Source: Modicisalibacter coralii
GTDB lineage: Bacteria; Pseudomonadota; Gammaproteobacteria; Pseudomonadales; Halomonadaceae
Direction: 5' to 3'
Length of the DNA: 63,626 bases
NCBI RefSeq assembly: GCF_004117855.1
Contig: NZ_QWBW01000018.1
Span: forward strand, 39,632 to 103,257
In this document: positions 54,321-62,376 of the stretch, piece by piece
How positions within the stretch are numbered: position 1 is the stretch's first letter
Layout: the number at the start of each line of letters is the position of its first letter
Program-made: the position numbers and the translations under genes
The notes under the pieces: model-generated
What the model was told of the DNA's origin: nothing
Seen by the model: the letters and a program-made list of their open reading frames with translations, nothing else
Database searches by the model: none

Positions 54321-55055
54321 ATGATCAACCTTACCAAGCCCGACGAAACGGCAACGATCGACCTGAGCAAGGGAAGTTCCGACATCGTGGTCCGCGCCCA
54401 ATGGGTCGACAATGGCGATGGCGACGATGGCAACGACGACCTCGACCTGCGCTGCTCGATCCTGCATCCGGGTGACAAGATGTACTTGGTGGACGGCGAA
54501 TATCGCGGCTCGCTTCAGGAACCGCCGTTCGCCCATCACCACGGCGACGTCCAGAGTGCCAGCGTCGACATGCCCGGCGAAGAGGTGATCACCGTGGCGC
54601 GTGATATCGCCAAGCGGGCCGGCGGCCCCGTGGCTTTGTGCTTCAGCGTCTACTCGGCGCTGAACAATGGCGCGGTCTCGGTCGCCTCCCTACGCCCGCA
54701 AATGAAGATGAGCTGTGGCAACGATGAGGTCGTTTGCAGCTTCGATTTCAACCAGGGACCCGGCGCCAACAATCCCAACATCTACACCTATGTCATCGGC
54801 TACGCGATTGTCACCGAGGACGAAGTCATCCTTGCGCCATCCGGCAAGACCTCGAAGCCAGGTCAAGAAGAAACACCGTGGATCTTCTGGAAGAATGACT
54901 CTATCGATATCGATATTGTCGGTCCAGCCGTCTTCAAGGGTGCCCAGACCAAACACTCCGAAAAGTACAACAAGCAAGCCAATATTTCGTACCGTTTCGT
55001 GAATGTTCCCGCAACACCGAAAAAGAAAGGCCTGCTAGGCGGCCTATTCGGCTAA
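54321..55055 (+). CDS. Divergent TerD-like protein
   Basis: 244 residues. Starts INLTKPDETATIDLSKG, contains NGDGDDGNDDLDLRCSIL, a calcium-type acidic loop placed differently from TerD, and ends KKGLLGGLFG. The fold looks like a TerD/TerA relative, but one motif is rearranged. The tail KKGLLGG matches the insert KKGLLGS in terA. The gene starts 23 bases after the lyase. Not found under a common gene name by me. Confidence 0.7.
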   Translation: MINLTKPDETATIDLSKGSSDIVVRAQWVDNGDGDDGNDDLDLRCSILHPGDKMYLVDGEYRGSLQEPPFAHHHGDVQSASVDMPGEEVITVARDIAKRAGGPVALCFSVYSALNNGAVSVASLRPQMKMSCGNDEVVCSFDFNQGPGANNPNIYTYVIGYAIVTEDEVILAPSGKTSKPGQEETPWIFWKNDSIDIDIVGPAVFKGAQTKHSEKYNKQANISYRFVNVPATPKKKGLLGGLFG

Positions 55056-55069
55056 CGAGAGCAAGCCGG

Positions 55070-55090
55070 GCCGAGGCCGCTCGGCGTTTT
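55070..55090 (+). terminator. Terminator/attenuator between the last two ter genes
   Basis: GCCGAG-GCCG-CTCGGC followed by GTTTT, in the 77-base gap. Six-bp GC stem and short U-tract; partial termination is likely. Confidence 0.6.
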
Positions 55091-55132
55091 CCGTCGTAAT
55101 AGCAGTACACTCATTCATAGGAAGGAAATCGT

Positions 55133-55744
55133 ATGGCTATCAGTCTGTCCAAGGGGCAACGTATCAGCCTGGAAAAACAGGATGGCGGCACGCTCGACTA
55201 TATCGAGATCGGTGTTAACTGGGGGGCCATCGAGAAGAAAGGTTTCTTCGGCGGCAAGAAGCACGTCGCGGTCGACCTGGATGCCTCAGTAGGCCTGTTC
55301 GATGCGCAGGGTAATCTGGTCGATACGGTCTTTTTCCAGAAGCTCACTTCGTCATGCGGCTCGATCAAGCACAGCGGCGACGACCGAGTCGGTGATACGG
55401 GTGGCGACGATGGCCAAGACAACGAAGTCATTCAGATCGACCTCAAGAGCGTCCCGGCCAACGTCGACAAGCTGGCGCTGGTTCTGAACTCATTCTCGAT
55501 GCAGAACTTCGGCGAGATTCCCTTCGCAGGCATCCGTATCCACGACGGAAAAGCTGGCAAGGGCAACATCTTCGCGACCTTCGACGTCGCGAATGACCCC
55601 TCCTTCTCGGGCCGTGTAAGCATGATCATGGGCAGCGTATACCGTCACGAAAACACTTGGAAGTTTCGATCCATCGGCGCCGCCATCCCCGAGAAGCGGC
55701 TGCAGGATTCTCTAGCCGCCTTCGCTCGTGATTACGCAAACTGA
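55133..55744 (+). CDS. TerD-family protein (TerZ/TerX-like), last gene of the Ter island
   Basis: 203 residues. Start [19 protein letters not shown]; first acidic motif VAVDLDASVGL, second GDDRVGDTGGDDGQDNE with a longer loop than in terD. An inserted EKKGFFGGKKH segment follows the first strands. Ends FARDYAN. AGGAAG precedes the ATG. Resembles TerZ/TerX subfamily members, assignment tentative. Confidence 0.82.
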   Translation: MAISLSKGQRISLEKQDGGTLDYIEIGVNWGAIEKKGFFGGKKHVAVDLDASVGLFDAQGNLVDTVFFQKLTSSCGSIKHSGDDRVGDTGGDDGQDNEVIQIDLKSVPANVDKLALVLNSFSMQNFGEIPFAGIRIHDGKAGKGNIFATFDVANDPSFSGRVSMIMGSVYRHENTWKFRSIGAAIPEKRLQDSLAAFARDYAN

Positions 55745-55980
55745 ATCCTTCACTCAAGGAGTGGCGGGTCCACCAAGCGCTCAGTCGCACCGCCCGATAT
55801 CGAGGATGCCGGTGTTGCCCGGCTATCGACTCGCCGGCGGACCTCGTGACTGACTGAGCGAGGCAGTGCCGCTAAACCAAGGCTGGCGGCACCGCCGCCG
55901 GGCCGTGGCGACATGCTATGCCCCGCGACACAACCTGGGCATACCGGAAACTTAAGAACGCGTTTTCAAACCCTGATGAT

Positions 55981-56109
55981 GATGGGCATCGGGGGCAAGG
56001 CGAAGCGAGGGTCCTTTGCCATGGATGGCAAAGGTAGCGCCCAGGGATGGGTTTACAGCGCCCTCGCAACGGTCCGACGCCTCGGGCCTTGCCACCGAGG
56101 AAGCCCATC
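55981..56109. repeat. ERIC-like 129-bp imperfect inverted repeat
   Basis: Left arm 55981-56002 (GATGGGCATCGGGGGCAAGG...) pairs with right arm 56086-56109 (GCCTTGCCACCGAGGAAGCC...), with a few mismatches. Inside is a perfect 22-bp palindrome at 56013-56034 (CCTTTGCCAT-GG-ATGGCAAAGG) and the phrase CCCAGGGATGGGTTTACAGC. Size and shape resemble ERIC/IRU elements, which lie in transcribed gaps of gammaproteobacteria. Confidence 0.6.
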
Positions 56110-56181
56110 CCGTCCATCGGTTATGAAAGCAACTCTAAAGCCCTCCCGAACGCGGCCGGGTCAAAACCGGGCATCGGCTGG

Positions 56182-56216
56182 AAAACTGTCCATCAGGCTT
56201 CCTGATGGGCAGTTTT
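56182..56216. terminator. Bidirectional Rho-independent terminator
   Basis: AAAACTGTCCATCAGG / CCTGATGGGCAGTTTT: 16 positions with a single mismatch and a 3-base loop, with A4 and T4 ends. It can end the chemoreceptor gene on minus and any ter read-through on plus. Confidence 0.8.
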
Positions 56217-56286
56217 CGCTATATCGCCGGCGAACTTCGCGAGTAGGCACCGCAGCCTGGCCATCATAACGGCCCTTCAGTCGCGA

Positions 56287-57954
56287 TCAGAACGCTTCCC
56301 ATGCCTCCGTGGTACTGTTTCCGAGCTTCCGGCGCTCGGGCACGGCAGGAACAGGGGCTCGAGCCGGCTCGGACGCCGGAGAGGGGGGCGCGACCACGTA
56401 CTGATCGCTGGTGCGGAATTTTGCGATCATCCCGGCCAGCGTTTCGGCCTGTCCCTTCAGGGACGCCGCGGCCTGACTCGTTTCATCCACCAGCGAGGCG
56501 TTCTGCTGCGTCGCCGAGTCCAGTTGGGTCAGGGCGATGTTGATCTGCTCGATGCCACTGTTCTGTTCACGGGTGGCAATCGAGATCTCCTTCATCAGAT
56601 TGGACACCTGCCTGATCGCGGCCACCGAGGACTCGATCGTCTCGCCGCTGCGCTTGGCCTGCTCGACGCCGCCCGCAATGTCCCGGACCGTGGTCTCGAC
56701 CATCTCGCGAATGCTCTTCGCCGATTCCGCACTACGACTCGCCAGTGAACGGACCTCCTGGGCGACCACGGCAAAACCCCGTCCCTGCTCACCGGCGCGA
56801 GCCGCTTCGACCGAGGCGTTCAAGGCGAGAATATTGGTCTGGAAGGCAATCGAGTCGATGATCTCCACGACGGCGTTGACCTGCCTGGAACTCTCGGCGA
56901 TCGCCTCCATCAGTTGCGTGGTGCGTTTTACCTCGACGCCCCCCACCTCGGCGGCATCCGCCGCGTCACCGGACAGCCGGTCCGCCTCCTGAGCGGAATC
57001 CGTGTTCTGGCGAACCGTCGACGCCATCTCCTCCATGCTCGAAGCGGTCTCCTGGAGCGCGGCCGCCTGAGCCTCCGTCCGCGAGGCCAGGTCCTGGCTG
57101 CCCAGGGCGATCTCGTTGGAACCGGTGAACACGCTCTCGCTACTGCGACGAAGTTCCCGAACCAGCCCGCTCAGGTTGTCCTGCATGTCGTCCAGCGCCG
57201 CGAACAGCACCGAGATCTCATCGCGTCCATCGCGGTCGATGTGCGACGTCAGATCCCCATCGGCAACGCGCTGCGCGACGCCGACGGCACGATGCAGGGG
57301 TCGGGAGATACTCAGGGTAATCACGTAGGCCAACACCACCGCCAGCATGAGCGCGATCGCGGCGAACATCACCAGCGACCAGAGCGAGATCCGGTACTGC
57401 TGATCGATCTGCCCCCTGGCGAGAGCCACCCGCTCCGATACCGCCACGTCGATCTTCTCCGCCAGGTCCTCGAGGCGATAGATGGCATCCTTGTACTGGC
57501 TGAAGGCCCGATTGGCCTGCGCCGTCTCCCGGATTTCGCCGCTGACGATCCGTTCATGCACGGAGCGGAAACCCGCTGCATAAGCTTCCAGCGCCTTTTC
57601 GGCATCACCGTAGAGGGTCTGTATCGCTTCCTGACGAGCCAAGCGCCCCCCTTCCTCGAGCGCGGCCGCCAGGGCCTGCCGCGACGCCTCCCACTTGCCG
57701 AAATAGGCATCGGACTTCTCGGCATCCGCAATGTTGATGAAGGTATCCTTCTCGAATCGGCGCTCTTCGAGTGCCAGCGTCTGGATCGTCGCCGCGTTGT
57801 TGCCCAACGCGATGTCCTCGTTGAGCGTTTTATCCGTTATGGCCTTTATCGAGTAGAGCCCGAGGGATCCGGTGGCGAAGGTCCCGAGCAGCAATGCCAG
57901 AACGGCGCCAAAGGCAATTCCCAACCGAGTGCCTATCTTGAAACGTGAAAGCAT
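56287..57954 (-). CDS. Methyl-accepting chemotaxis protein with CheR-docking tail
   Basis: 555 residues from the ATG giving [12 protein letters not shown], with GGAG 7 bases upstream. Membrane helix at about 10-32, periplasmic four-helix bundle sensor (about 33-190), second membrane helix (about 192-212), HAMP domain, then a signalling hairpin with the tip [21 protein letters not shown]-terminus AWEAF fits the xWExF pentapeptide used to tether CheR/CheB. Ligand unknown. Transcribed alone and ends at the bidirectional terminator. Confidence 0.92.
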   Translation of the reverse strand: MLSRFKIGTRLGIAFGAVLALLLGTFATGSLGLYSIKAITDKTLNEDIALGNNAATIQTLALEERRFEKDTFINIADAEKSDAYFGKWEASRQALAAALEEGGRLARQEAIQTLYGDAEKALEAYAAGFRSVHERIVSGEIRETAQANRAFSQYKDAIYRLEDLAEKIDVAVSERVALARGQIDQQYRISLWSLVMFAAIALMLAVVLAYVITLSISRPLHRAVGVAQRVADGDLTSHIDRDGRDEISVLFAALDDMQDNLSGLVRELRRSSESVFTGSNEIALGSQDLASRTEAQAAALQETASSMEEMASTVRQNTDSAQEADRLSGDAADAAEVGGVEVKRTTQLMEAIAESSRQVNAVVEIIDSIAFQTNILALNASVEAARAGEQGRGFAVVAQEVRSLASRSAESAKSIREMVETTVRDIAGGVEQAKRSGETIESSVAAIRQVSNLMKEISIATREQNSGIEQINIALTQLDSATQQNASLVDETSQAAASLKGQAETLAGMIAKFRTSDQYVVAPPSPASEPARAPVPAVPERRKLGNSTTEAWEAF

Positions 57955-58262
57955 GTGCCACTCCTCAGTGGTTGTCGTTTCGCGGTTGTGAGGAGTATCG
58001 GTATCGGGCGGGGCTTCTGAAACAGGAAAACGGCTTTTCAACGCGGCTTTTGCAATGTTTCACAAAGTCGACTTAGCCAGACATCCGTCGAGCGAATCCG
58101 ACATAGCCATAGGCACTGCACTTCTGGAACCGTGAGCGGGAAAGGAACAACAGGGTGGGAAAGGAACGGACGGGGGCGCTCGAGGTGAGCCGCGATCTTC
58201 CGCAAGATTCGCAGCGCATTGAAAGAAGGGCGGCGGAATTGCCGCCAACCCTCTGTTTTCAC

Positions 58263-58338
58263 TGGTGCCGACGAGTGGACTCGAACCACCGACCTACGCA
58301 TTACGAGTGCGTTGCTCTACCAGCTGAGCTACGTCGGC
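58263..58338 (-). tRNA. tRNA-Thr(CGT)
   Basis: A full cloverleaf on the minus strand: acceptor GCCGACG / CGTCGGC, D arm GCTCAGCTGGTAGAGC, anticodon stem ACGCA / TGCGT with loop CTCGTAA (anticodon CGU, reading ACG), T loop TTCGAGT, and an encoded CCA end. 76 bases. Confidence 0.97.
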
Positions 58339-58386
58339 GCGGGTTGAATGTTACTGGCTCGTCAATGAAACGACAAGCACCGGTGA

Positions 58387-58551
58387 TCAGGCTTCGTCGT
58401 CGCCTTCACGGCGCAATTCCTCGGCGAGGTTGCGCAGGTACCCAGGCGTCACCGACGACATGCCCGCCTCGCTCATGGCATTCGCCAACCGGAGATAGGC
58501 ATCCGCATCGCTGAGGGCGAGCTTGGCCTCTTCCAGGTCGAGCTCCGTCAT
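58387..58551 (-). CDS. Small hypothetical protein (54 residues)
   Basis: MTELDLEEAKLALSDADAYL then LRLANAM and ends RNLAEELRREGDDEA. AGGAG lies 9 bases ahead of the ATG. Acidic, helical, no signal or membrane segment. Below usual length cut-offs but well supported by ribosome site and composition. 49 bases upstream of tRNA-Thr on the same strand. Function unknown. Confidence 0.65.
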   Translation of the reverse strand: MTELDLEEAKLALSDADAYLRLANAMSEAGMSSVTPGYLRNLAEELRREGDDEA

Positions 58552-58944
58552 CACACTACACTCTCCTTGGCTGCCCTGACGTGACCACGATGCGTCGCTG
58601 CGCCATCGAGGGGCGTCAAAGATGCCACACTTTTGCCTCTACTCAAATGCCGAACCAACGATTGCCGACGTCGCACCGCATATTCCGTAGCACGCTTCCT
58701 GGCACGATGAGACGCGCAAAAGAAAGCCCCGCAGGGGGTACGGGGCCAAACGTTGAGGGTCGCTCGCGGGCATCCTTGGCGATCATGACTCCTGTCGTGA
58801 ACGTGCCTTGCCTGCCCCGCCGGCCATCCATGGCCTGAGCGTCCTTGCTTGCCTGGACAATCGTCCTGATTGCCGCTTACCCAAAGCCTAGACAACAAAA
58901 CCTTTCTGTACAAGTTTTGAGTAACTTTTTTCTTCCCACGCCAC
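58552..58944. other. 393-base gap after the EctC-like gene
   Basis: No credible gene. A minus-strand terminator lies at 58717-58746. An AT-rich stretch right after the EctC-like stop has weak inverted repeat CAAAAC...GTTTTG (58892-58919). Confidence 0.5.
58717..58746 (-). terminator. Rho-independent terminator
   Basis: On minus: GCCCCG-N9-CGGGGC followed by TTTCTTTT. Six-bp GC stem with good U-tract, about 200 bases past the EctC-like gene. Confidence 0.7.
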
Positions 58945-59346
58945 TCAGTGCTTGATCAGCGTCCCGTCATCGTCGTACAGCGGGTAGCTGCCTTCCGCGT
59001 CGTGATCTTCCGGACCGACCAGCGACGGAGTGAATACGCAAAGCACCGTCATGCCCTTCTCGCTGCTGAGAATGTGCTTCTGGTGCTTGTCGAGGGCGTA
59101 CATGACACCGGGCTTGAGGTCCCATTTGCCGCCTTCGGTCAGGTCCTCGATCTGGCCCTCGCCCTCGATGCAGATCACCGATTCCTTGTGGTTCTTGTAC
59201 CACATGTGCAGGGCCTCGCCGGGCTTGATGTAGGTCTCGTGCAACGAGTGACCCATGCCATCGGCGCGCAACGTGTAGCGGCGACTGATGAACTTGTCCT
59301 CGTCGACGGCGGTCTGCTCGGCATCCTTATGGTCACGAACGATCAT
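58945..59346 (-). CDS. Orphan ectoine-synthase-like cupin (EctC family)
   Basis: 133 residues from MIVRDHKDAEQ, with AAGGAGG 8 bases upstream. Cupin fold. It aligns with EctC along its full length: EGEGQIEDL, GVMYALDKHQKHIL, LCVFTPSLVGPEDHDAEG. Metal ligands known in EctC (Glu57, Tyr85, His93) are kept, as are Tyr52, His55, Thr40, Phe107 and Glu115. Changes: Trp21 is lost (NWDSTR to KFISRR) and Asp91 becomes Gln. Not with ectAB but with an amidase. It may act on a different substrate or run the hydrolytic reaction. The true function is unknown. Confidence 0.82.
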   Translation of the reverse strand: MIVRDHKDAEQTAVDEDKFISRRYTLRADGMGHSLHETYIKPGEALHMWYKNHKESVICIEGEGQIEDLTEGGKWDLKPGVMYALDKHQKHILSSEKGMTVLCVFTPSLVGPEDHDAEGSYPLYDDDGTLIKH

Positions 59347-59481
59347 CGAATGCTCCTCCTTGCTTTCGATCGATAAATGAAAGGCGTCTTTGGCTGCTCG
59401 CCGGCAGGAGGACACCCGGCTCCTGCCATGCTAGGGCACGGTGGCATCTCACCGATGCGCCCCGCTGCAACCGCGCGGCAA

Positions 59482-60897
59482 TCAACCGTACTGGGCCGGA
59501 TCGGGCACCGCCGGATGGCGCGCCGGGTGTGCTTCCATGTAGGCGTGACAGGCGCGCAATACGCGAACGTCGTCGAACTTGCCGCCCGCCAGCTGGAACC
59601 CCACCGGCAGCCCGGAGGCGGTGAACCCGCAGGGGATCGACGCCGCCGGTTGCTGACTGAGGTTGAAGGGATAGGAGAACGGTGCCCACTCCTCCCAGTC
59701 GCGCATGTTGCTGCCTGGCGGTACCTCATGATTGATCTCGAAGGGTTCGAGCGGCACCGATGGTGTCATCAGCAGATGATAGTCCTGATTGAAGTGCTCG
59801 AGCTGCTCGGCCAGACGGGCGCGATCGGCCTGCGCGCGGAACAACTCGACAGCGCTCCATGACTCGGCATGCCGAGCATTGGCGACCAGGCCGGGATCGA
59901 GCTGCTGACGCTGCTTCTCGCTGCACTGCGACCACAGCTCCAGCGAGGCGGTGAACCATAGCTTGCGGAAGATATCGATCGGCGATTCGAAGCCGGGCTC
60001 GATCTCGACGATCTCGGCACCGAGTTCCTCGAGACGCTGGGCCGCTTCACGGACGCGCTCGGCAATCTGCGGATCGACATCGGCATAGCCCAGCGTCGGC
60101 GAGTAGGCAATGCGCAGCCCGCGCAGGTCCTGATCGAGATCGGCTCCCCAATCTTCCGGCTGGCCACGTGTCGCGTAGGGGTCACGGTAGTCGTAACGGC
60201 CGATCACGTTGAGCATGCGCACGGAATCCCGCACAGTGCGTGTCAGCGGGCCGATATGCGACAGCGAGGGTTCCTGGGCCGGTGGCCACTGCGGCGTCCA
60301 GCCGAAGGTCGGCTTGAACCCGAAAACCCCGGTAAAGGCGGCAGGAATGCGAATCGAGCCGCCCGAGTCGCCACCCTGGTGCAAGACGCCCATGTTGAGC
60401 GAGGCCGCCGCGGCGGCGCCGCCCGAGGAGCCGCCAGGGGTCAGACGGGTATCCCACGGATTGCAGGTAGCCCCGTAGACGCGATTGTCGGTGACCGCCT
60501 TCCAGCCGAATTCGGGGGTGTTGGTCTTGCCCAGCAGTACGGCACCGGCCTCGCGCAGCCGGGCCGCCGGGGGGGCATCCGACTCGCAGAGCGTATCCGG
60601 CACCGTGAGCGAGCCCTCTCGGGCCGGCATGCCGGCGACATTGGTCAGGTCCTTCAGCGAAGCCGGCACGCCATCGATATCACTCAATGGCTGGCCCTGG
60701 CCCCAGCGACGAGCCGAGGCACGGGCTGCCTTTTCGGCGCCCTCCCGGTCCACGTGGACATAGGCATTGACCTTGTCGTTGAAGCGGTCGATGCGATCCA
60801 GCGCGGCGCGGGTCACCTCCAGCGGGGAGGCCTTCCCCGTGCGAAAGAGTTCGACCAGACTGCCGGCGTCCATCGTGCCTAGATCCGTGTCACTCAC
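59482..60897 (-). CDS. Amidase-signature-family hydrolase
   Basis: 471 residues, GTG start with AGGGAGG 5 bases upstream. The Ser-cisSer-Lys triad is complete: Lys in SLKDLTN, Ser in GGSSGGAAAA and Ser in GGDSGGSIRIPA. Amidases of this family hydrolyse linear amides. On the same strand as the EctC-like cupin 135 bases downstream, so likely one transcript. Substrate unknown; a link to an ectoine-like amide is only a guess from position. Confidence 0.9.
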   Translation of the reverse strand: MSDTDLGTMDAGSLVELFRTGKASPLEVTRAALDRIDRFNDKVNAYVHVDREGAEKAARASARRWGQGQPLSDIDGVPASLKDLTNVAGMPAREGSLTVPDTLCESDAPPAARLREAGAVLLGKTNTPEFGWKAVTDNRVYGATCNPWDTRLTPGGSSGGAAAAASLNMGVLHQGGDSGGSIRIPAAFTGVFGFKPTFGWTPQWPPAQEPSLSHIGPLTRTVRDSVRMLNVIGRYDYRDPYATRGQPEDWGADLDQDLRGLRIAYSPTLGYADVDPQIAERVREAAQRLEELGAEIVEIEPGFESPIDIFRKLWFTASLELWSQCSEKQRQQLDPGLVANARHAESWSAVELFRAQADRARLAEQLEHFNQDYHLLMTPSVPLEPFEINHEVPPGSNMRDWEEWAPFSYPFNLSQQPAASIPCGFTASGLPVGFQLAGGKFDDVRVLRACHAYMEAHPARHPAVPDPAQYG

Positions 60898-61176
60898 GTC
60901 ATCCTCCCTGAATTGCGTGGTTGATACCTGAATAAACGTAGCGGAACGGGCTGCGGAGAACCAACCCTGGGGGCCTGGGCCACATCCGCCTTGCCTTGTC
61001 GACTACGACACTGCCAATGAGTTCGCCGATTGCGGCGCGTGATCTTTCGTGTCGGACCTCCCTTTTGGACGGCGGCTCTAGTAAATTCAGAGCCTCGCTC
61101 GCAAAACCAGGCGGATATCGCTGTGCAACAGCCAAGCTTCCTTCACCCCCGATACTGACGACACAAGGATGTGGAC

Positions 61177-61923
61177 ATGCAGGAACCGGTAAGCTGTGTC
61201 ACCAAGAACCTCGGTCATCACGTCAATCTGCGCGACTCCGACATCGCCTTGCTCAAGGACCTGGAGAAGGACCCGCGTCAGGTCGAGAAAGGCACGGTGC
61301 TCTGGGAAGCCCAGGACACGCCCACCCAGCTCTATACCCTGCGCTCCGGCTGGGCCTATGCCTTCCACTGCTCCGAGAACGGCGCCCAGCAGGTCATCGA
61401 CATCTTCCTCCCCGGCGACGTCATGGGTCTGCGCGACGCCACCTCGGTGACCCACTACACGACCGCGACGATGCTCACCGACGGCGTTATCTGCCCGTTT
61501 CCCACCGTGCGTCTCGAGGACCTGTTCACCAAGTCGCCGCGACTGGCGCTCGGTCTGCACGCCTCGGCCGCACGTCAGCAGGGAGTGATCACGGAGCGCC
61601 TGGTGAACGTGCTCAGTAACGATGCCTGCTCGCGCCTTGGCCACTTTGCGCTGGAAATCTATTACCGTCTCACTCGCATCGGGGAGGCCACCGGCAACGC
61701 GTTCATGATGCCGCTGACACAGCGCCAACTGGCCATGCTGCTGGGCATGAGTGAAGTCCATGTCAGCCGCACCATGAGTGAGCTGGCCGATCGCGGACTG
61801 ATCACCCGCCAGCGCCAGAGCTTCTTGATCAACGACCTGGAGACACTCTCCAAGATTTCCGATTTTCGACCCGAGAAATTCACGGATCGCATCAACCCGT
61901 GCCTGTCCCACCTGTTCCAGTAG
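61177..61923 (+). CDS. Crp/Fnr-family regulator 2, divergent from the amidase
   Basis: 248 residues, ATG with AAGGA 7 bases upstream (a GTG six bases earlier is too close to it). Sensor domain VLWEAQDTPTQLYTLRSGWA, LPGDVMGLRDA; winged helix LTQRQLAMLLGMSEVHVSRTMSELADRGLITR. A single N-terminal Cys, no Fe-S cluster pattern. Shares GHHVNLRDSDIALLKDLE, length and recognition helix with regulators 1 and 3. Confidence 0.88.
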   Translation: MQEPVSCVTKNLGHHVNLRDSDIALLKDLEKDPRQVEKGTVLWEAQDTPTQLYTLRSGWAYAFHCSENGAQQVIDIFLPGDVMGLRDATSVTHYTTATMLTDGVICPFPTVRLEDLFTKSPRLALGLHASAARQQGVITERLVNVLSNDACSRLGHFALEIYYRLTRIGEATGNAFMMPLTQRQLAMLLGMSEVHVSRTMSELADRGLITRQRQSFLINDLETLSKISDFRPEKFTDRINPCLSHLFQ

Positions 61924-62376
61924 CGGTGACGACGAAGGGCGGCAAGCAGCGACGCCACCCTTCGCCCCTGCCCCCTATGAACGATGTCACCCAACATTAC
62001 TAACAGATCGGAGCGGGTCGTTTATTCAACACAGGTTAATTCACGACGAATCGGAGCAATATCCGGGCCTCGACAAGGCCAGCTGATAGCCGAATCTCCC
62101 TAGGTGACATCGACAACCAGGCGGCTTGTGGCGATAAAGGCAAACACCGCCCAGGCGTCTCGGCAGGCGCAAAGCCAAGAATATTTCGGGAGGCTGCGGG
62201 CAAGGATCAGTAACATTTTCCTGCTTGCCGAACCCGGTAAACCTTGCCACGGTGTCAATATCACAGAGGATGTGATGAGAACCCACGGATCGCCATACGG
62301 GATCCGTCTTTACGCCGTGCCGTTCGGGTTCGAACACATCACCACTCCCGGCCGGCAGCGCACAAGGAGTCGTGCC
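61924..62376. other. 453-base gap between the paired Crp/Fnr genes
   Basis: No protein frame here has family features or a ribosome site. It must hold the regulator 3 promoter. No clear TTGAT or TGTGA palindrome found. Confidence 0.45.

Larger units (their letters stand above)
55745..56286. other. 542-base gap on the right edge of the Ter island
   Basis: No gene. It holds an ERIC-like inverted repeat (55981-56109) and a bidirectional terminator (56182-56216). Confidence 0.6.

Noticed and set aside
58551-58913. 120-codon minus-strand frame
   Set aside because: No ribosome site, runs through the terminator at 58717-58746 and overlaps the supported small gene start.
58945-59346. Ordinary ectC of the ectABC operon
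   Set aside because: No ectA or ectB nearby, and two conserved EctC residues are changed.
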